64,000 nucleotides of DNA from Neisseria sp. DTU_2020_1000833_1_SI_GRL_NUU_006. Its GTDB lineage: Bacteria > Pseudomonadota > Gammaproteobacteria > Burkholderiales > Neisseriaceae. A program made the position numbers and the translations under genes. Every line of letters starts with the position of its first letter. Positions within the stretch are counted from its first letter, which is position 1. The stretch spans positions 1,860,001-1,924,000 of the forward strand of contig CP135593.1 of assembly GCA_032388755.1 (NCBI GenBank). Direction: 5' to 3'. The notes below the pieces were generated by a model that saw only the letters and a list, made by a program, of their open reading frames with translations, did no database searches and was not told the origin of the DNA. Shown piece by piece: positions 9,161 to 21,612 of the stretch.

Positions 9161-9277
9161 TGTTTGGCAGTGACCTACTTTCGCATGGAAGAACCACACT
9201 ATCATCGGCGCTGAGTCGTTTCACGGTCCTGTTCGGGATGGGAAGGCGTGGGACCAACTCGCTATGGCCGCCAAACT
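9161..9277 (-). rRNA. rrf: 5S ribosomal RNA
   Basis: The minus strand reads as a typical proteobacterial 5S RNA: it opens with GTTTGGCGGCCATAGCG and closes with the complementary CACTGCCAAAC. Length is about 117 nt. It is the last gene of the rRNA operon, about 90 bp after 23S. Confidence 0.95.
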
Positions 9278-9369
9278 TAAACTGTACAAATCGGCAAAGC
9301 CTCAATCAATATATCCGGTGATGACTGAATCAGTCAGTAAGCTTTTTATTTGAAGTTCTTCAAATGATA

Positions 9370-12262
<2,893 letters not shown>

Positions 12263-12691
12263 ATCATTTCAAGAACTTCTCTGACTTTGCCTGACATTCC
12301 GTTGACTAGAACATCAAACTTGAATTTCCTACTCTGATAAAGCTTACTGCTTGTTGTGTCTTAATCCCGCCTTTTGTCTTTCGGGATTAAGTCGATACAA
12401 TCATCACCCAAATACTGTACCTGTTTTTCTTTTCCTGTTCGGGAGACAACTGACCGTTTGCAATCGGCCAATCATCAAAAACAGACACATTGTCTTTGTT
12501 TGTTGATTTCGGCTTTCCAATTTGTTAAAGATCGATGCGTTCAATATTGCTATTTACTTCGCAAATCAAAATGAGCTGATTATTATAGCAGCCTTTCTTT
12601 TTCCGTCAAACTGATTCGTCAGCAGACTTCTCTTTAGAAAAAAAGAAAGCAGTTACACTGCCTTTTTAACTCGCTTTGATTTGGAAAGTAT
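12263..12691 (-). other. 16S-23S internal spacer, tRNA-Ala to 23S part
   Basis: The spacer carries a boxA antitermination element (GATCTTTAACAAATT on the minus strand, about 12520-12534) and the 5' arm of the 23S processing stem. A 10-bp inverted repeat (CTTAATCCCG/CGGGATTAAG, 12360-12391) forms a hairpin of unknown role. No protein gene is present. Confidence 0.8.
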
Positions 12692-12767
12692 TGGTGGAGG
12701 CAAACGGGATCGAACCGATGACCCCCTGCTTGCAAAGCAGGTGCTCTACCAACTGAGCTATGCCCCC
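12692..12767 (-). tRNA. alaT: tRNA-Ala (TGC)
   Basis: The minus strand folds as a 76-nt tRNA: GGGGGCA acceptor arm, anticodon loop CTTTGCAAG with TGC, TTCGATC T-loop and an encoded CCA end. It is in the 16S-23S spacer, the standard place. Confidence 0.97.
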
Positions 12768-12772
12768 GTTCT

Positions 12773-12849
<77 letters not shown>

Positions 12850-12947
12850 GGATTCTCTTCTTAAGCGAACCTTGTCTTCACTCAAGCATTTTTCCGCATC
12901 TTCTACAGTTTACCGATAAGTGTGAATGCGACAGCCTCTTCTTTCTC

Positions 12948-14492
<1,545 letters not shown>

Positions 14493-14580
14493 ATCTCTAA
14501 CTTTTTAACTTCTGGTCTGCTTCAAAGAAACCGACAGGACAATGTCTAAAACATCATCTTGTCTGTCTTTCAAACAGTGT

Positions 14581-14663
14581 GAGGCTGTCGCACTCACACT
14601 TATCGGTAATCTGTTTTGTTAAAGAGCGAAAACGAATTATAAAGCATTTCATCTCATTGTCAA
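14581..14663 (-). promoter_or_regulatory. rRNA operon promoter, boxA and processing arm
   Basis: On the minus strand TTGACA (14658-14663) and TATAAT (14636-14641), both perfect consensus boxes, are separated by 16 bp. They are followed by boxA (GCTCTTTAACA, about 14619-14629) for antitermination and then the 5' arm of the 16S processing stem (14581-14607). This is a textbook strong rRNA promoter layout. Confidence 0.9.
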
Positions 14664-14878
14664 TCAAAACTTTTCTTAAAACCTCGAAAAATCAGACCAA
14701 CTGTGATATACTTGCCTGTTCGTTCAATCACCGCCGAAGCAGCGAAGAACCGAACTATACCCCTCCCCTCAAAAACCGTCAACCCCCAAACCGCAAAAAA
14801 TTCCAAAAAACCTGACAACAACCTGAAATACAAAGACTTTTATTTCAAAATATTCTCAAACCAAACTCAATCAACACC
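14664..14878. other. region upstream of the rRNA promoter
   Basis: A+T-rich sequence with A-tracts that could act as an UP element for the rRNA promoter at its right edge (14664-14690). I see no gene in the remainder, which runs to the DUS-pair terminator at 14879. Confidence 0.45.
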
Positions 14879-14912
14879 AAAGGTCGTCTGAAATCCCTTT
14901 CAGACGACCTTT
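14879..14912. terminator. DUS-pair hairpin terminator of the ypjD-like gene
   Basis: Inverted DUS copies around a short loop, with A and T runs outside, lie 38 bp past the stop of the minus-strand cytochrome-assembly-like gene. Confidence 0.75.
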
Positions 14913-14950
14913 ATTAATCCAAATACACTATTACCCGAATAACTCTCACC

Positions 14951-15757
14951 TTAACGCTGCAGCAAGATTTCCAATACAAACTTGCTTCCTACATAAGCGA
15001 ACATTAGGCTGACAAACCCGATGATTGTCCAAACGGCTGCTTTTTTACCCCGCCATGCCGTCATACTGTGCTTAAGCAGCAACGCACCGTAAATTATCCA
15101 TGAGAGAATGCCGAATACGGTTTTATGGGTAAATGTAACGGGTTTACCGAATACAGCCTCTGCAAAAAATGTCCCGCTGACAACCGAATAGGTTAATAAG
15201 ATAAAACCTACCCACATCCCCTGGAACATGAGCTTTTCCAAACTCAGTAAAGACGGCAGAAAACCGGACAAACTGGAAACACGTCGCCTATGCAGGTTAC
15301 GGTTGAGCAGCAAAATCAAAACGGCAAACAAGGTCACAATGCCGAATAAACCGTATGCCAGCAACGATGTACCAATGTGCGACATAAACGGCAAATCATT
15401 GATTTGATAACCGACATATTTTCCTGGAAACAGCGCGCCCAATAATAAGGTAAACGCTGCGCACGGATACAAAAGCAGCTGCAATCCGCGCAGACGATAG
15501 AAAAAACTACCAACGAAATACACCAGCAGCATCAACCACACAATCAAACTGATGGAATACCCAAAGCCCATGATCAAAATCTTGTCTTGAATGACAGGCA
15601 TAAGCAATACGGCACCGTGCATGGTCAGCGCAGCACCCAAAACAGCCAACTCGGCTTTTAGAGGATAATCTTTAATCTCTCGGGTCTTGTGGTTGAACCA
15701 AACGAATATACCCAATCCGGCATACACCAGTATCAGGCAAATCAGGATAGTCGGCAT
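14951..15757 (-). CDS. YpjD/CcsA-like cytochrome c assembly family membrane protein
   Basis: This 268-residue protein has eight or so membrane helices and belongs to the CcmC/CcsA-like family (PF01578), whose members handle heme on the periplasmic side. It contains MSHIGTSLLAYGLFG and THKTVFGILSWIIYG, with histidines in the positions used by the family. The ypjD-ffh divergent pair is conserved in other Proteobacteria and supports the YpjD assignment; the real role of YpjD is not settled. An upstream in-frame start at 15871 would overlap the ffh start, so the ATG at 15757 (MPTILICL) is preferred. Confidence 0.85.
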   Translation of the reverse strand: MPTILICLILVYAGLGIFVWFNHKTREIKDYPLKAELAVLGAALTMHGAVLLMPVIQDKILIMGFGYSISLIVWLMLLVYFVGSFFYRLRGLQLLLYPCAAFTLLLGALFPGKYVGYQINDLPFMSHIGTSLLAYGLFGIVTLFAVLILLLNRNLHRRRVSSLSGFLPSLLSLEKLMFQGMWVGFILLTYSVVSGTFFAEAVFGKPVTFTHKTVFGILSWIIYGALLLKHSMTAWRGKKAAVWTIIGFVSLMFAYVGSKFVLEILLQR

Positions 15758-15873
15758 AACAAACTTTCTTGGCGCGCATACATAACCGCACGCGATAGTG
15801 TAAAATAATCTCAATTTTATTTTAGCAAAGAATGCCCCGAACAGGGCAGCTATTATCATTACCAAGGACAAGC

Positions 15874-17244
15874 ATGTTAGACAACTTAACCAACCGCTTT
15901 AGTAAAGTTTTCAAAAATATCCGCGGTCAAGCAAAACTGACAGAAGACAACATCAAAGAGGCGCTGCGGGAAGTCCGCCTTGCCCTGCTCGAAGCGGACG
16001 TTGCCCTGCCCGTCGTAAAAGAATTTGTCAACAACGTCAAAGAAAAAGCTCTCGGACAAGAAGTTACCGGCAGCCTGACCCCTGACCAAGCCTTTATCGG
16101 CGTCGTCAACCAAGCCTTGATCGAATTGATGGGCAAAGAAAATTCTTCTTTAGACTTGGCGGCCGTACCGCCTGCTGTCGTTTTAATGGCAGGTCTGCAA
16201 GGTGCGGGGAAAACCACCACCGTCGGCAAACTCGCCCGTCTGCTGAAAAACGAACAGAAGAAAAAAGTCTTGGTCGTTTCAGCCGACGTATACCGCCCTG
16301 CCGCTATCGAACAGTTGCGCCTTTTGGCTGAGCAAGTCGGCATTGACTTCTTCCCTTCCGATTCCAATCAGAAACCTGTCGAAATTGCCACTGCTGCGAT
16401 TGATTATGCAAAAAAACACTTTTACGACGTCTTGATGGTCGATACCGCCGGACGCTTGGCGATTGACGAAGAGATGATGAATGAAATCAAAGCGCTGCAC
16501 GCAGCCGTCAATCCGGTAGAAACCTTATTCGTCGTCGATGCCATGTTGGGTCAGGACGCTGTAAACACCGCACAAGCATTCAACGAAGCCCTTCCGCTGA
16601 CCGGCGTCATCCTGACCAAAATGGACGGTGATTCTCGTGGCGGTGCAGCATTGTCTGTGCGCCACGTTACCGGAAAACCCATCAAATTTATCGGTATCGG
16701 TGAAAAAATCACAGGACTCGAACCCTTCTACCCAGACCGCATAGCCAGCCGTATTCTCGGTATGGGCGACGTATTAAGCCTGATTGAAGATGTACAAAAA
16801 GGCATAGACGAAGAAGCCGCCGCCAAAATGGCGAAAAAACTGCAAAAAGGCAAAGGCTTCGACCTCAATGACTTTAAAGAACAAATCCAGCAAATGCGTA
16901 ATATGGGCGGACTGGAAAGCCTGATGTCAAAAATGCCGGGCGAACTGGGTCAGATTTCCAAACAAATTCCCGAAGGCACGGCAGAAAAAGCCATGGGTAA
17001 AGTCGAAGCCATCATCAACTCCATGACACCCAAAGAACGCGCCAACCCAGCCCTGCTCAAAGCCAGCCGCAAACGCCGCATTGCCGCAGGTGCCGGCACC
17101 AGCGTAGAGGAAGTCAACAAAATGCTCAAACAGTTTGAACAATCGCAACAAGTCATGAAAATGTTCAGCGGAAAAGGACTGGGCAAACTGATGCGCATGG
17201 CAAAAGGCATGAAGGGTATGAAAGGAATGTTCCCCGGAATGTAA
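15874..17244 (+). CDS. ffh: signal recognition particle protein Ffh (SRP54)
   Basis: Ffh binds signal sequences of nascent membrane proteins together with 4.5S RNA and delivers ribosomes to FtsY at the inner membrane. The 456 residues comprise the N domain (1-85), the GTPase G domain with P-loop GLQGAGKTT at about 106-114, DTAGR at about 190 and TKMDGD at about 248, and the methionine-rich M domain from about 325 to the end (MRMAKGMKGMKGMFPGM). The ATG at 15874 follows AAGGACAAGC and gives the family start MLDNLTNRFSKVF; a longer frame from 15832 has no support. A DUS-pair terminator follows. Confidence 0.98.
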   Translation: MLDNLTNRFSKVFKNIRGQAKLTEDNIKEALREVRLALLEADVALPVVKEFVNNVKEKALGQEVTGSLTPDQAFIGVVNQALIELMGKENSSLDLAAVPPAVVLMAGLQGAGKTTTVGKLARLLKNEQKKKVLVVSADVYRPAAIEQLRLLAEQVGIDFFPSDSNQKPVEIATAAIDYAKKHFYDVLMVDTAGRLAIDEEMMNEIKALHAAVNPVETLFVVDAMLGQDAVNTAQAFNEALPLTGVILTKMDGDSRGGAALSVRHVTGKPIKFIGIGEKITGLEPFYPDRIASRILGMGDVLSLIEDVQKGIDEEAAAKMAKKLQKGKGFDLNDFKEQIQQMRNMGGLESLMSKMPGELGQISKQIPEGTAEKAMGKVEAIINSMTPKERANPALLKASRKRRIAAGAGTSVEEVNKMLKQFEQSQQVMKMFSGKGLGKLMRMAKGMKGMKGMFPGM

Positions 17245-17267
17245 TTGGCAGGAAATCTAAGAGAGAG

Positions 17268-17307
17268 AGGTCGTCTGAAAACTGAAATTGGGTTTTCAGA
17301 CGACCTC
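17268..17307. terminator. DUS-pair hairpin terminator of ffh
   Basis: GAGGTCGTCTGAAAACT and its inverse form a long stem between the convergent ffh and YdcF genes. Confidence 0.75.
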
Positions 17308-17374
17308 TTCATATTGAGATTCTAGTCAGTCAAACGCATGGCCATCTACTATTATAAAAAATAATAGTCAGCCC

Positions 17375-17962
17375 CTAACTGTAAAGTGCAACCGCCTTTA
17401 CCCATGCAAGCACCTCCCGAGACAGTTTGCGCAAATAATTTACCGTCGAATCACCGCACGCCCCTGAAGCATACAATTCAACAGTTTTACCCTGCCAATA
17501 GCGCTTAGCAAGCCAAGAGGCACGCGCAAGATGAAAAGCATCACTGACAATGATGATTTCGTTCGCATCCCGTAGCTTCGGTCCACTCAGCACGATATTT
17601 TCATATGTACTTTTTGAATGTTCTTCCAACCGTATTTTTTCGGACGGTACGCCCATTTCCACGGCCATATCGCGCATAGTTTGGGCTTCATTGCTGCCGT
17701 CCCCGTCCGTTCCTCCGCTCATCAGCAATTCACCCACCTTACCTTGCCGATACAGCCTGACACCTGCTTCAACCCGCGAGCGCAAACAAGGATTAGGTTT
17801 TCCTCTGCGGTTAACAGCATTACCTAAAACAACGGCAATATCGGCAGAAGACAGGTTTTCAGACGACCTTTTTTCCACATTGACTGCACATAGATGCAGC
17901 CAGCCCAAAACAGTACACCATACCAAAAAACAAACGATGCACAATATCCAATACTTTTGCAT
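17375..17962 (-). CDS. YdcF/SanA-family (DUF218) membrane-anchored protein
   Basis: This 195-residue protein has one N-terminal membrane helix (residues 5-27) and a DUF218 domain from about residue 43. Family motifs are visible: ADIAVVLGNAVN, GVRLYRQGKVGELLMSGG, EAQTMRDMAVEMGVP, S-K-S-T-Y-E-N and IIIVSDAFHLARA. Members such as SanA and ElyC act at the envelope and are linked to peptidoglycan or enterobacterial antigen biosynthesis, but the biochemical activity is unclear. Residues EKRSSENLSS come from a DUS inside the coding sequence, at the join between the helix and the domain. Confidence 0.88.
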   Translation of the reverse strand: MQKYWILCIVCFLVWCTVLGWLHLCAVNVEKRSSENLSSADIAVVLGNAVNRRGKPNPCLRSRVEAGVRLYRQGKVGELLMSGGTDGDGSNEAQTMRDMAVEMGVPSEKIRLEEHSKSTYENIVLSGPKLRDANEIIIVSDAFHLARASWLAKRYWQGKTVELYASGACGDSTVNYLRKLSREVLAWVKAVALYS

Positions 17963-18058
17963 TAATACTCCGGTGGATTTTGACCTTGGGTCATCATAGC
18001 ATAATTTCTTTCAGCATCTTTCAAGGCTTCAGACAACCCCTTAGCCGCCAATTACTTA

Positions 18059-18087
18059 TTGCATCCCTCCCCTTCCATCTTTATAAT
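18059..18087 (+). promoter_or_regulatory. promoter of the manganese exporter transcript
   Basis: TTGCAT (18059-18064) and TATAAT (18082-18087) with a 17-bp spacer. The predicted RNA start at about 18094 lies directly before the riboswitch, which supports the call. Confidence 0.75.
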
Positions 18088-18093
18088 GCGCAC

Positions 18094-18271
18094 ACTCTTA
18101 CGGGAGTAGCCATCTGATTTTCACTGACAATCAGAGCCGTTATCAACATAATTGACCGAGTTCGACAAAGATCAGTCATGGTGGCGGCATCTTCCTGACA
18201 ACAGGAAGACAGGCAAGACGTAAGCGTTGTCCATACCCTGGCGGGCGGTGTGTGCAACGCTTTTTGTTTTT
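18094..18271 (+). promoter_or_regulatory. yybP-ykoY-type Mn2+ riboswitch with intrinsic terminator
   Basis: The leader of the UPF0016 gene has the yybP-ykoY hallmark GGGAGTAGCC (18102-18111) just after the RNA start, a P2-like stem (CTGATT/AATCAG), and ATCAACATA further on. CTTAC (18097-18101) and GTAAG (18220-18224) can form P1. Next comes a strong terminator: arms 18224-18237 and 18247-18260 pair over 14 positions with one mismatch, followed by TTTTTGTTTTT. The terminator base extends into 18222-18223, which P1 also uses, so the two forms compete. In this class Mn2+ binding favours P1, so export would be switched on by excess manganese. The motif was matched by eye. Confidence 0.75.
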
Positions 18272-18294
18272 GCCCGCTTCGGTTGAGTATCTTA

Positions 18295-18867
18295 ATGGAA
18301 GCATTTTTCTCTTCAATATTGGGCATTGCCATTGCCGAAATCGGCGATAAAACGCAACTGCTCGCTCTTTTCCTTGCCGCTCGTTTCGCCCAGAAAAACG
18401 CGGTCGTCTCCGGCATCTTCATTGCCACTTTACTGAATCATTTGGTTTCCGCATTTGTCGGCGTATGGCTGGCGGAAGCCATTTCTCCTGAGACCGTCAA
18501 ATGGATCGTCGGCATCAGCTTTATCGCAGTCGGTTTGTGGTTGCTCTTGCCCGATAAAGATGAAAACCCCGACAGCCGCTGGCTCAAATACGGCGCGTTC
18601 GGGGCGACGGTTTTCCTGTTTTTCATGGCGGAAATCGGCGATAAAACCCAAATCGCCACGGTCTTGCTGGCGGCAAAATACCAATCCTTATCCATGGTCG
18701 TACTCGGCAGCGTTGCCGGATTGATGTTGGCAACCGTCCCCGTGGTTTATCTGGGCGATATGTTGATGAAAAAAATCCCCGCCAAAGCCGTGCGGATTTC
18801 CGCCTGCGTACTGTTTTGCGTATTGGGCGCCATCACTTTGGCGGGCGGCGGCATTATGTTGAAATAG
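18295..18867 (+). CDS. UPF0016/GDT1-family manganese exporter (MneA-like)
   Basis: This 190-residue inner-membrane protein is built of two homologous halves, each with the signature E-x-G-D-K-(T/S): AEIGDKTQLLALFLA at about residue 15 and AEIGDKTQIATVLLA at about residue 115. The glutamates and aspartates of these motifs line the cation path. Bacterial members such as Vibrio MneA export Mn2+, and a yybP-ykoY riboswitch in front of this gene fits that role. The ATG at 18295 gives the family start MEAFFSS; an earlier GTG at 18250 lies inside the terminator hairpin and is unlikely. Confidence 0.9.
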   Translation: MEAFFSSILGIAIAEIGDKTQLLALFLAARFAQKNAVVSGIFIATLLNHLVSAFVGVWLAEAISPETVKWIVGISFIAVGLWLLLPDKDENPDSRWLKYGAFGATVFLFFMAEIGDKTQIATVLLAAKYQSLSMVVLGSVAGLMLATVPVVYLGDMLMKKIPAKAVRISACVLFCVLGAITLAGGGIMLK

Positions 18868-18877
18868 GTCGTCTGAA

Positions 18878-19501
18878 ATGTGGGAAATCTTATTTCGACA
18901 TCCCGATTTTGTTGCCATTAACAAGCCGCAAGGCGTATCCGTACATCAGAAAGAGGGCGAAGTCAGCCTGACGCAGACGTTGGCGGTGCAGCTCGGTCTT
19001 GAGCAGGTTTGGCTGCTGCACCGCTTGGACAAACTGACCAGCGGCGTGCTGCTGTTTGCCCTGAACCCGAAAAGCGCGTCGGAGTTGGCGCAGCAATTTG
19101 CCGCCAAAACCATGCGTAAAACTTATTTGGCGCTGGCAACGGACAAGCCGTCTAAGAAGCAAGGTTGGATCAAAGGCGATATGGAAAAATCGCGGCGCGG
19201 CACATGGAAACTGACGCGCGGCATGGAAAATCCCGCCGTGACCGAATTTGGCAGCCACAGTTTAGAACCCGGCCTGCGCCTGTTCGTCCTGCATCCGCAT
19301 ACGGGCAAAACCCACCAACTCCGTGTCGCCATGAAAAGCTTGGGCAGCCCGATTTTGGGCGATACGCTCTACGGCGGGAAGCCTGCATCGAGGATGTTCC
19401 TTCATTCCTGGAAAATCAAATTTGATTATCAAGATCAGGCGTTTGAAATCGTCGCGCCCTTGAGTGAGGAATGGCCGCCATTAGATTTCATTTATGAATA
19501 A
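18878..19501 (+). CDS. RluA-family RNA pseudouridine synthase
   Basis: This 207-residue protein is a compact RluA-family synthase without the N-terminal S4 domain. The catalytic motif is HRLDKLTSGVLLF at about residues 47-59 (Asp of HRLD), followed by KTYLALA and the late HPHTGKTHQLRVAM. It resembles the TruC/RluA group that modifies tRNA or 23S rRNA; the target cannot be fixed here. A DUS at 18868-18878 directly touches the start codon (GTCGTCTGAAATG), and the gene begins 10 bp after the exporter stop, so the two are probably cotranscribed. Confidence 0.88.
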   Translation: MWEILFRHPDFVAINKPQGVSVHQKEGEVSLTQTLAVQLGLEQVWLLHRLDKLTSGVLLFALNPKSASELAQQFAAKTMRKTYLALATDKPSKKQGWIKGDMEKSRRGTWKLTRGMENPAVTEFGSHSLEPGLRLFVLHPHTGKTHQLRVAMKSLGSPILGDTLYGGKPASRMFLHSWKIKFDYQDQAFEIVAPLSEEWPPLDFIYE

Positions 19502-19548
19502 ATCCAAAATATCTGACAAGGTTTCGTGTATCGCATCAGATAATCGAA

Positions 19549-19573
19549 AATAAAAAACCGCTAAGAAAGCGGG
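19549..19573 (-). terminator. intrinsic terminator after the integrase relic
   Basis: On the minus strand CCGCT/AGCGG forms a short stem followed by TTTTTTATTTT. Confidence 0.6.
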
Positions 19574-19973
19574 TAGTTAGGGCAACACCTTTCAAAGCCG
19601 AAAATAATACGGGTGGCGTGGTTTTCTTTCCAGCGGTGTAGATTGTCGTTATGCCAGCGGCGGGCGATTGATTCAAAGGTATTTAGGGCGGCGGCTTGCC
19701 GTTCGCGCTTTTCCTGTTGCTTGGCTTCGCTGGGGTCTTGCCCAGATACAAGCAAGCGGCGGGCATTCTCGGCAGCGGCGCGGGCTTCTACCAGTGATAC
19801 GGTCGGATATTTCCCGATTGAAAGCGTTTTACGTTTGCCGTTATGCGAAAATCAAACCGCCATAACTTCCCGCCGCTTGTATTGATATACAGATACAAGC
19901 CCTTGCCGTCATTCAGCTTAAACGGTTTTTCGGCAGGCTTGGCGTTTTTGATTTGTCGGTCATTCAGCTTCAT
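19561..19973 (-). pseudogene. tyrosine recombinase (P4-type integrase) relic, frameshifted and truncated
   Basis: The first part (19973-19850) encodes the N-terminal DUF4102 arm-binding domain typical of P4-like integrases: MKLNDRQIKNAKPAEKPFKL, then GLYLYI and KLWRFDFR. A frame change near 19850 then continues NGKRKTLSIGKYPTVSLVEA, SGQDPSEAKQQEKR and FESIARRWH. The join is explained by loss of one base, since CGC(T)AT AAC GGC would restore R-Y-N-G-K. The frame ends after HATRIIFGFERCC, so the whole catalytic domain with the R-H-R-Y residues is missing. It lies 220 bp from tRNA-Leu, a typical integration site, and marks a lost island or prophage. Confidence 0.85.
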
Positions 19974-20157
19974 TTTTACGGTATTTTTTCGAGGTATTTT
20001 TCAGATACCGCAAAAGATACCGTAAATTTTAGGTTACTTCAATTAGGCTGAATTAGACGGAATTATACAATCAGAAAGAAGACAATAGGATAGCAATCAG
20101 TCTGAAAGCCTTGTATTTATTGAGATTGGTTGATGGTATTAGATGGGATTAAACGAA

Positions 20158-20185
20158 AAAAAACGCCTAGAATTTCTAAGCGTTT
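20158..20185 (-). terminator. terminator of tRNA-Leu
   Basis: On the minus strand AAAACGCTTAGAAA and TTCTAGGCGTTTT pair, followed by a T-run, just past the tRNA 3' end. Confidence 0.8.
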
Positions 20186-20192
20186 TGTGTGT

Positions 20193-20278
20193 TGGTGCCG
20201 ACAGCGAGATTTGAACTCGCACAGCCTACGGCCACTACCCCCTCAAGATAGCGTGTCTACCAATTTCACCATGTCGGC
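20193..20278 (-). tRNA. leuU: tRNA-Leu (GAG)
   Basis: The minus strand folds as an 86-nt class II tRNA: acceptor GCCGACA/TGTCGGC, D-arm TGGTGAAATTGGTAGACAC, anticodon loop TTGAGGG with GAG, a long variable arm (TGGCCGTAGGCTGT), GTTCAAATC T-loop and encoded CCA. It follows secG and shares its strand. Confidence 0.96.
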
Positions 20279-20291
20279 ATTTGAAAAACTG

Positions 20292-20654
20292 TTATTTCTG
20301 CTGCTGAGGAGTGGGTGCAGCAGGTGTGGGTTGGTTTTCAGCGGGAGCAGCAGGTTTAGGAGCCTGCCGGGTTTGTTTCACATTGCTGAAGTCTAAACCG
20401 TGTTTGTTTGTATGGGTATGGATATAAACCATTGCCATGCAGGTTGCGAAGAAGAAAGTCGCTGCGATGGCGGTTGCGCGGCTCAGGAAGTTTGCGTTGC
20501 CTGCGGAACCGAATACGCCCTGCGCGCTGCCGCTGCCTGACCCGAAGGTCGCGCCTGCGTCCGCGCCTTTGCCGTGTTGCAGCAATACTAACACAACCAC
20601 TGACAAAGCGGAAATAATATTAATAATCCAGATAAGGGTTTTAAAGGCTTCCAT
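20292..20654 (-). CDS. secG: protein translocase subunit SecG
   Basis: SecG is the small third subunit of the SecYEG channel. This 120-residue protein has two membrane helices (about 3-23 and 55-75) joined by the family segment LVLLQHGKGADAGATFGSGSG with the conserved Gly-Ser stretch and NFLSRATA. A proline/alanine/glutamine-rich tail of about 35 residues follows. The ATG at 20654 gives MEAFKTLIWIINI, whereas a frame extended to 20726 would run into tpiA. It starts 7 bp past the tpiA stop, the conserved tpiA-secG order. Confidence 0.95.
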   Translation of the reverse strand: MEAFKTLIWIINIISALSVVVLVLLQHGKGADAGATFGSGSGSAQGVFGSAGNANFLSRATAIAATFFFATCMAMVYIHTHTNKHGLDFSNVKQTRQAPKPAAPAENQPTPAAPTPQQQK

Positions 20655-20661
20655 ATGTTTT

Positions 20662-21435
20662 CTACGAGGCTTGCGCTGCGTTGATGATGGCGGTAAATGA
20701 GTCATATGATAATGACGCGCCGCCAACCAATGCGCCGTCTACATGAGGTACTGCGAAGATGTCGGCTGCATTGTCTGCTTTCACACTTCCGCCGTAAAGA
20801 ACGCGGATTTTAACATCGTTTCCGCACAAAGACAAGATTTCTTTGTAGATGAATGCGTGCATGTCGGCAATTTGTTCTACGGTGGCGACTTTGCCGGTGC
20901 CGATTGCCCATACCGGCTCGTAGGCGACGGCGATGTTTTTGGTGTTCAGTCCATGCAATACGGAGAGTTGGTGGGCGATGACTTCGTGTTCTTTGCCGGC
21001 TTCGCGCTCTTCGAGGCTTTCGCCGACGCACAATAGGGGAATGAGGCCTACGTTGAGGACGTTTTCCATTTTGCGGCGTTGGATCTCGTTTTTTTCGCCG
21101 AAATAGAGGCTTCGTTCGGAGTGTCCGATGAGGACGATGTCTGTGCCGATGTCGGCGAGCATTTCTGCGGAAACTTCGCCTGTGTAGGCGCCGTTGTTGG
21201 GGAAGCGGCTGACGTCTTGGGCGCAGGTAAGGATGCGGTTGTTGAGGACAATCTGCATGGCGTTGTGCAGTTGCAACAGGTAAACGGTCGGGGCGGCAAG
21301 GCCGATGAGGACGCGTTCGGCGGTGGGCATGATGCGGAAGCGGTGCATGAGTGCGTTGTTGTTTTGGAGTCGGCCGTTCATTTTCCAGTTGCCGATGACC
21401 CATTTTTGATCCCACATTCCGATTTGGTGATACAT
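20662..21435 (-). CDS. tpiA: triosephosphate isomerase
   Basis: TpiA interconverts dihydroxyacetone phosphate and glyceraldehyde 3-phosphate in glycolysis. The TIM-barrel motifs are complete: GNWKMNG (catalytic Lys), LIGHSERS (catalytic His), [12 protein letters not shown] (catalytic Glu and flexible loop 6) and YGGSVK. Two starts are possible. ATG 21435 ([10 protein letters not shown]) has GGAG nine bases upstream; ATG 21417 ([15 protein letters not shown], 251 residues) matches the start I recall for other Neisseria but has no spaced ribosome site. Translation is probably coupled to secG. Confidence 0.96.
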   Translation of the reverse strand: MYHQIGMWDQKWVIGNWKMNGRLQNNNALMHRFRIMPTAERVLIGLAAPTVYLLQLHNAMQIVLNNRILTCAQDVSRFPNNGAYTGEVSAEMLADIGTDIVLIGHSERSLYFGEKNEIQRRKMENVLNVGLIPLLCVGESLEEREAGKEHEVIAHQLSVLHGLNTKNIAVAYEPVWAIGTGKVATVEQIADMHAFIYKEILSLCGNDVKIRVLYGGSVKADNAADIFAVPHVDGALVGGASLSYDSFTAIINAAQAS

Positions 21436-21544
21436 CTTTTTTGCTCCGTGTTGTGTTTCTTTGGCTGTACGCTGCGTGTAGCGTGATGTAACGTGAAGTT
21501 TAGTGGATATGCGACGGGTTCGCAACTTGAAACGGGATGCCCGG

Positions 21545-21584
21545 GGTCGTCTGAAATGCTGTTTCAGACGACCTGTTTTATAAT
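21545..21584. promoter_or_regulatory. DUS-pair hairpin and -10 box before msrC
   Basis: A DUS pair (21545-21573) forms a stem between the divergent tpiA and msrC, so here it is not placed to end either transcript. TATAAT at 21579-21584 follows and is a likely -10 element for msrC; no good -35 was found. Confidence 0.5.
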
Positions 21585-21612
21585 AACTGCTTGATATACA
21601 CATATATAGGAC

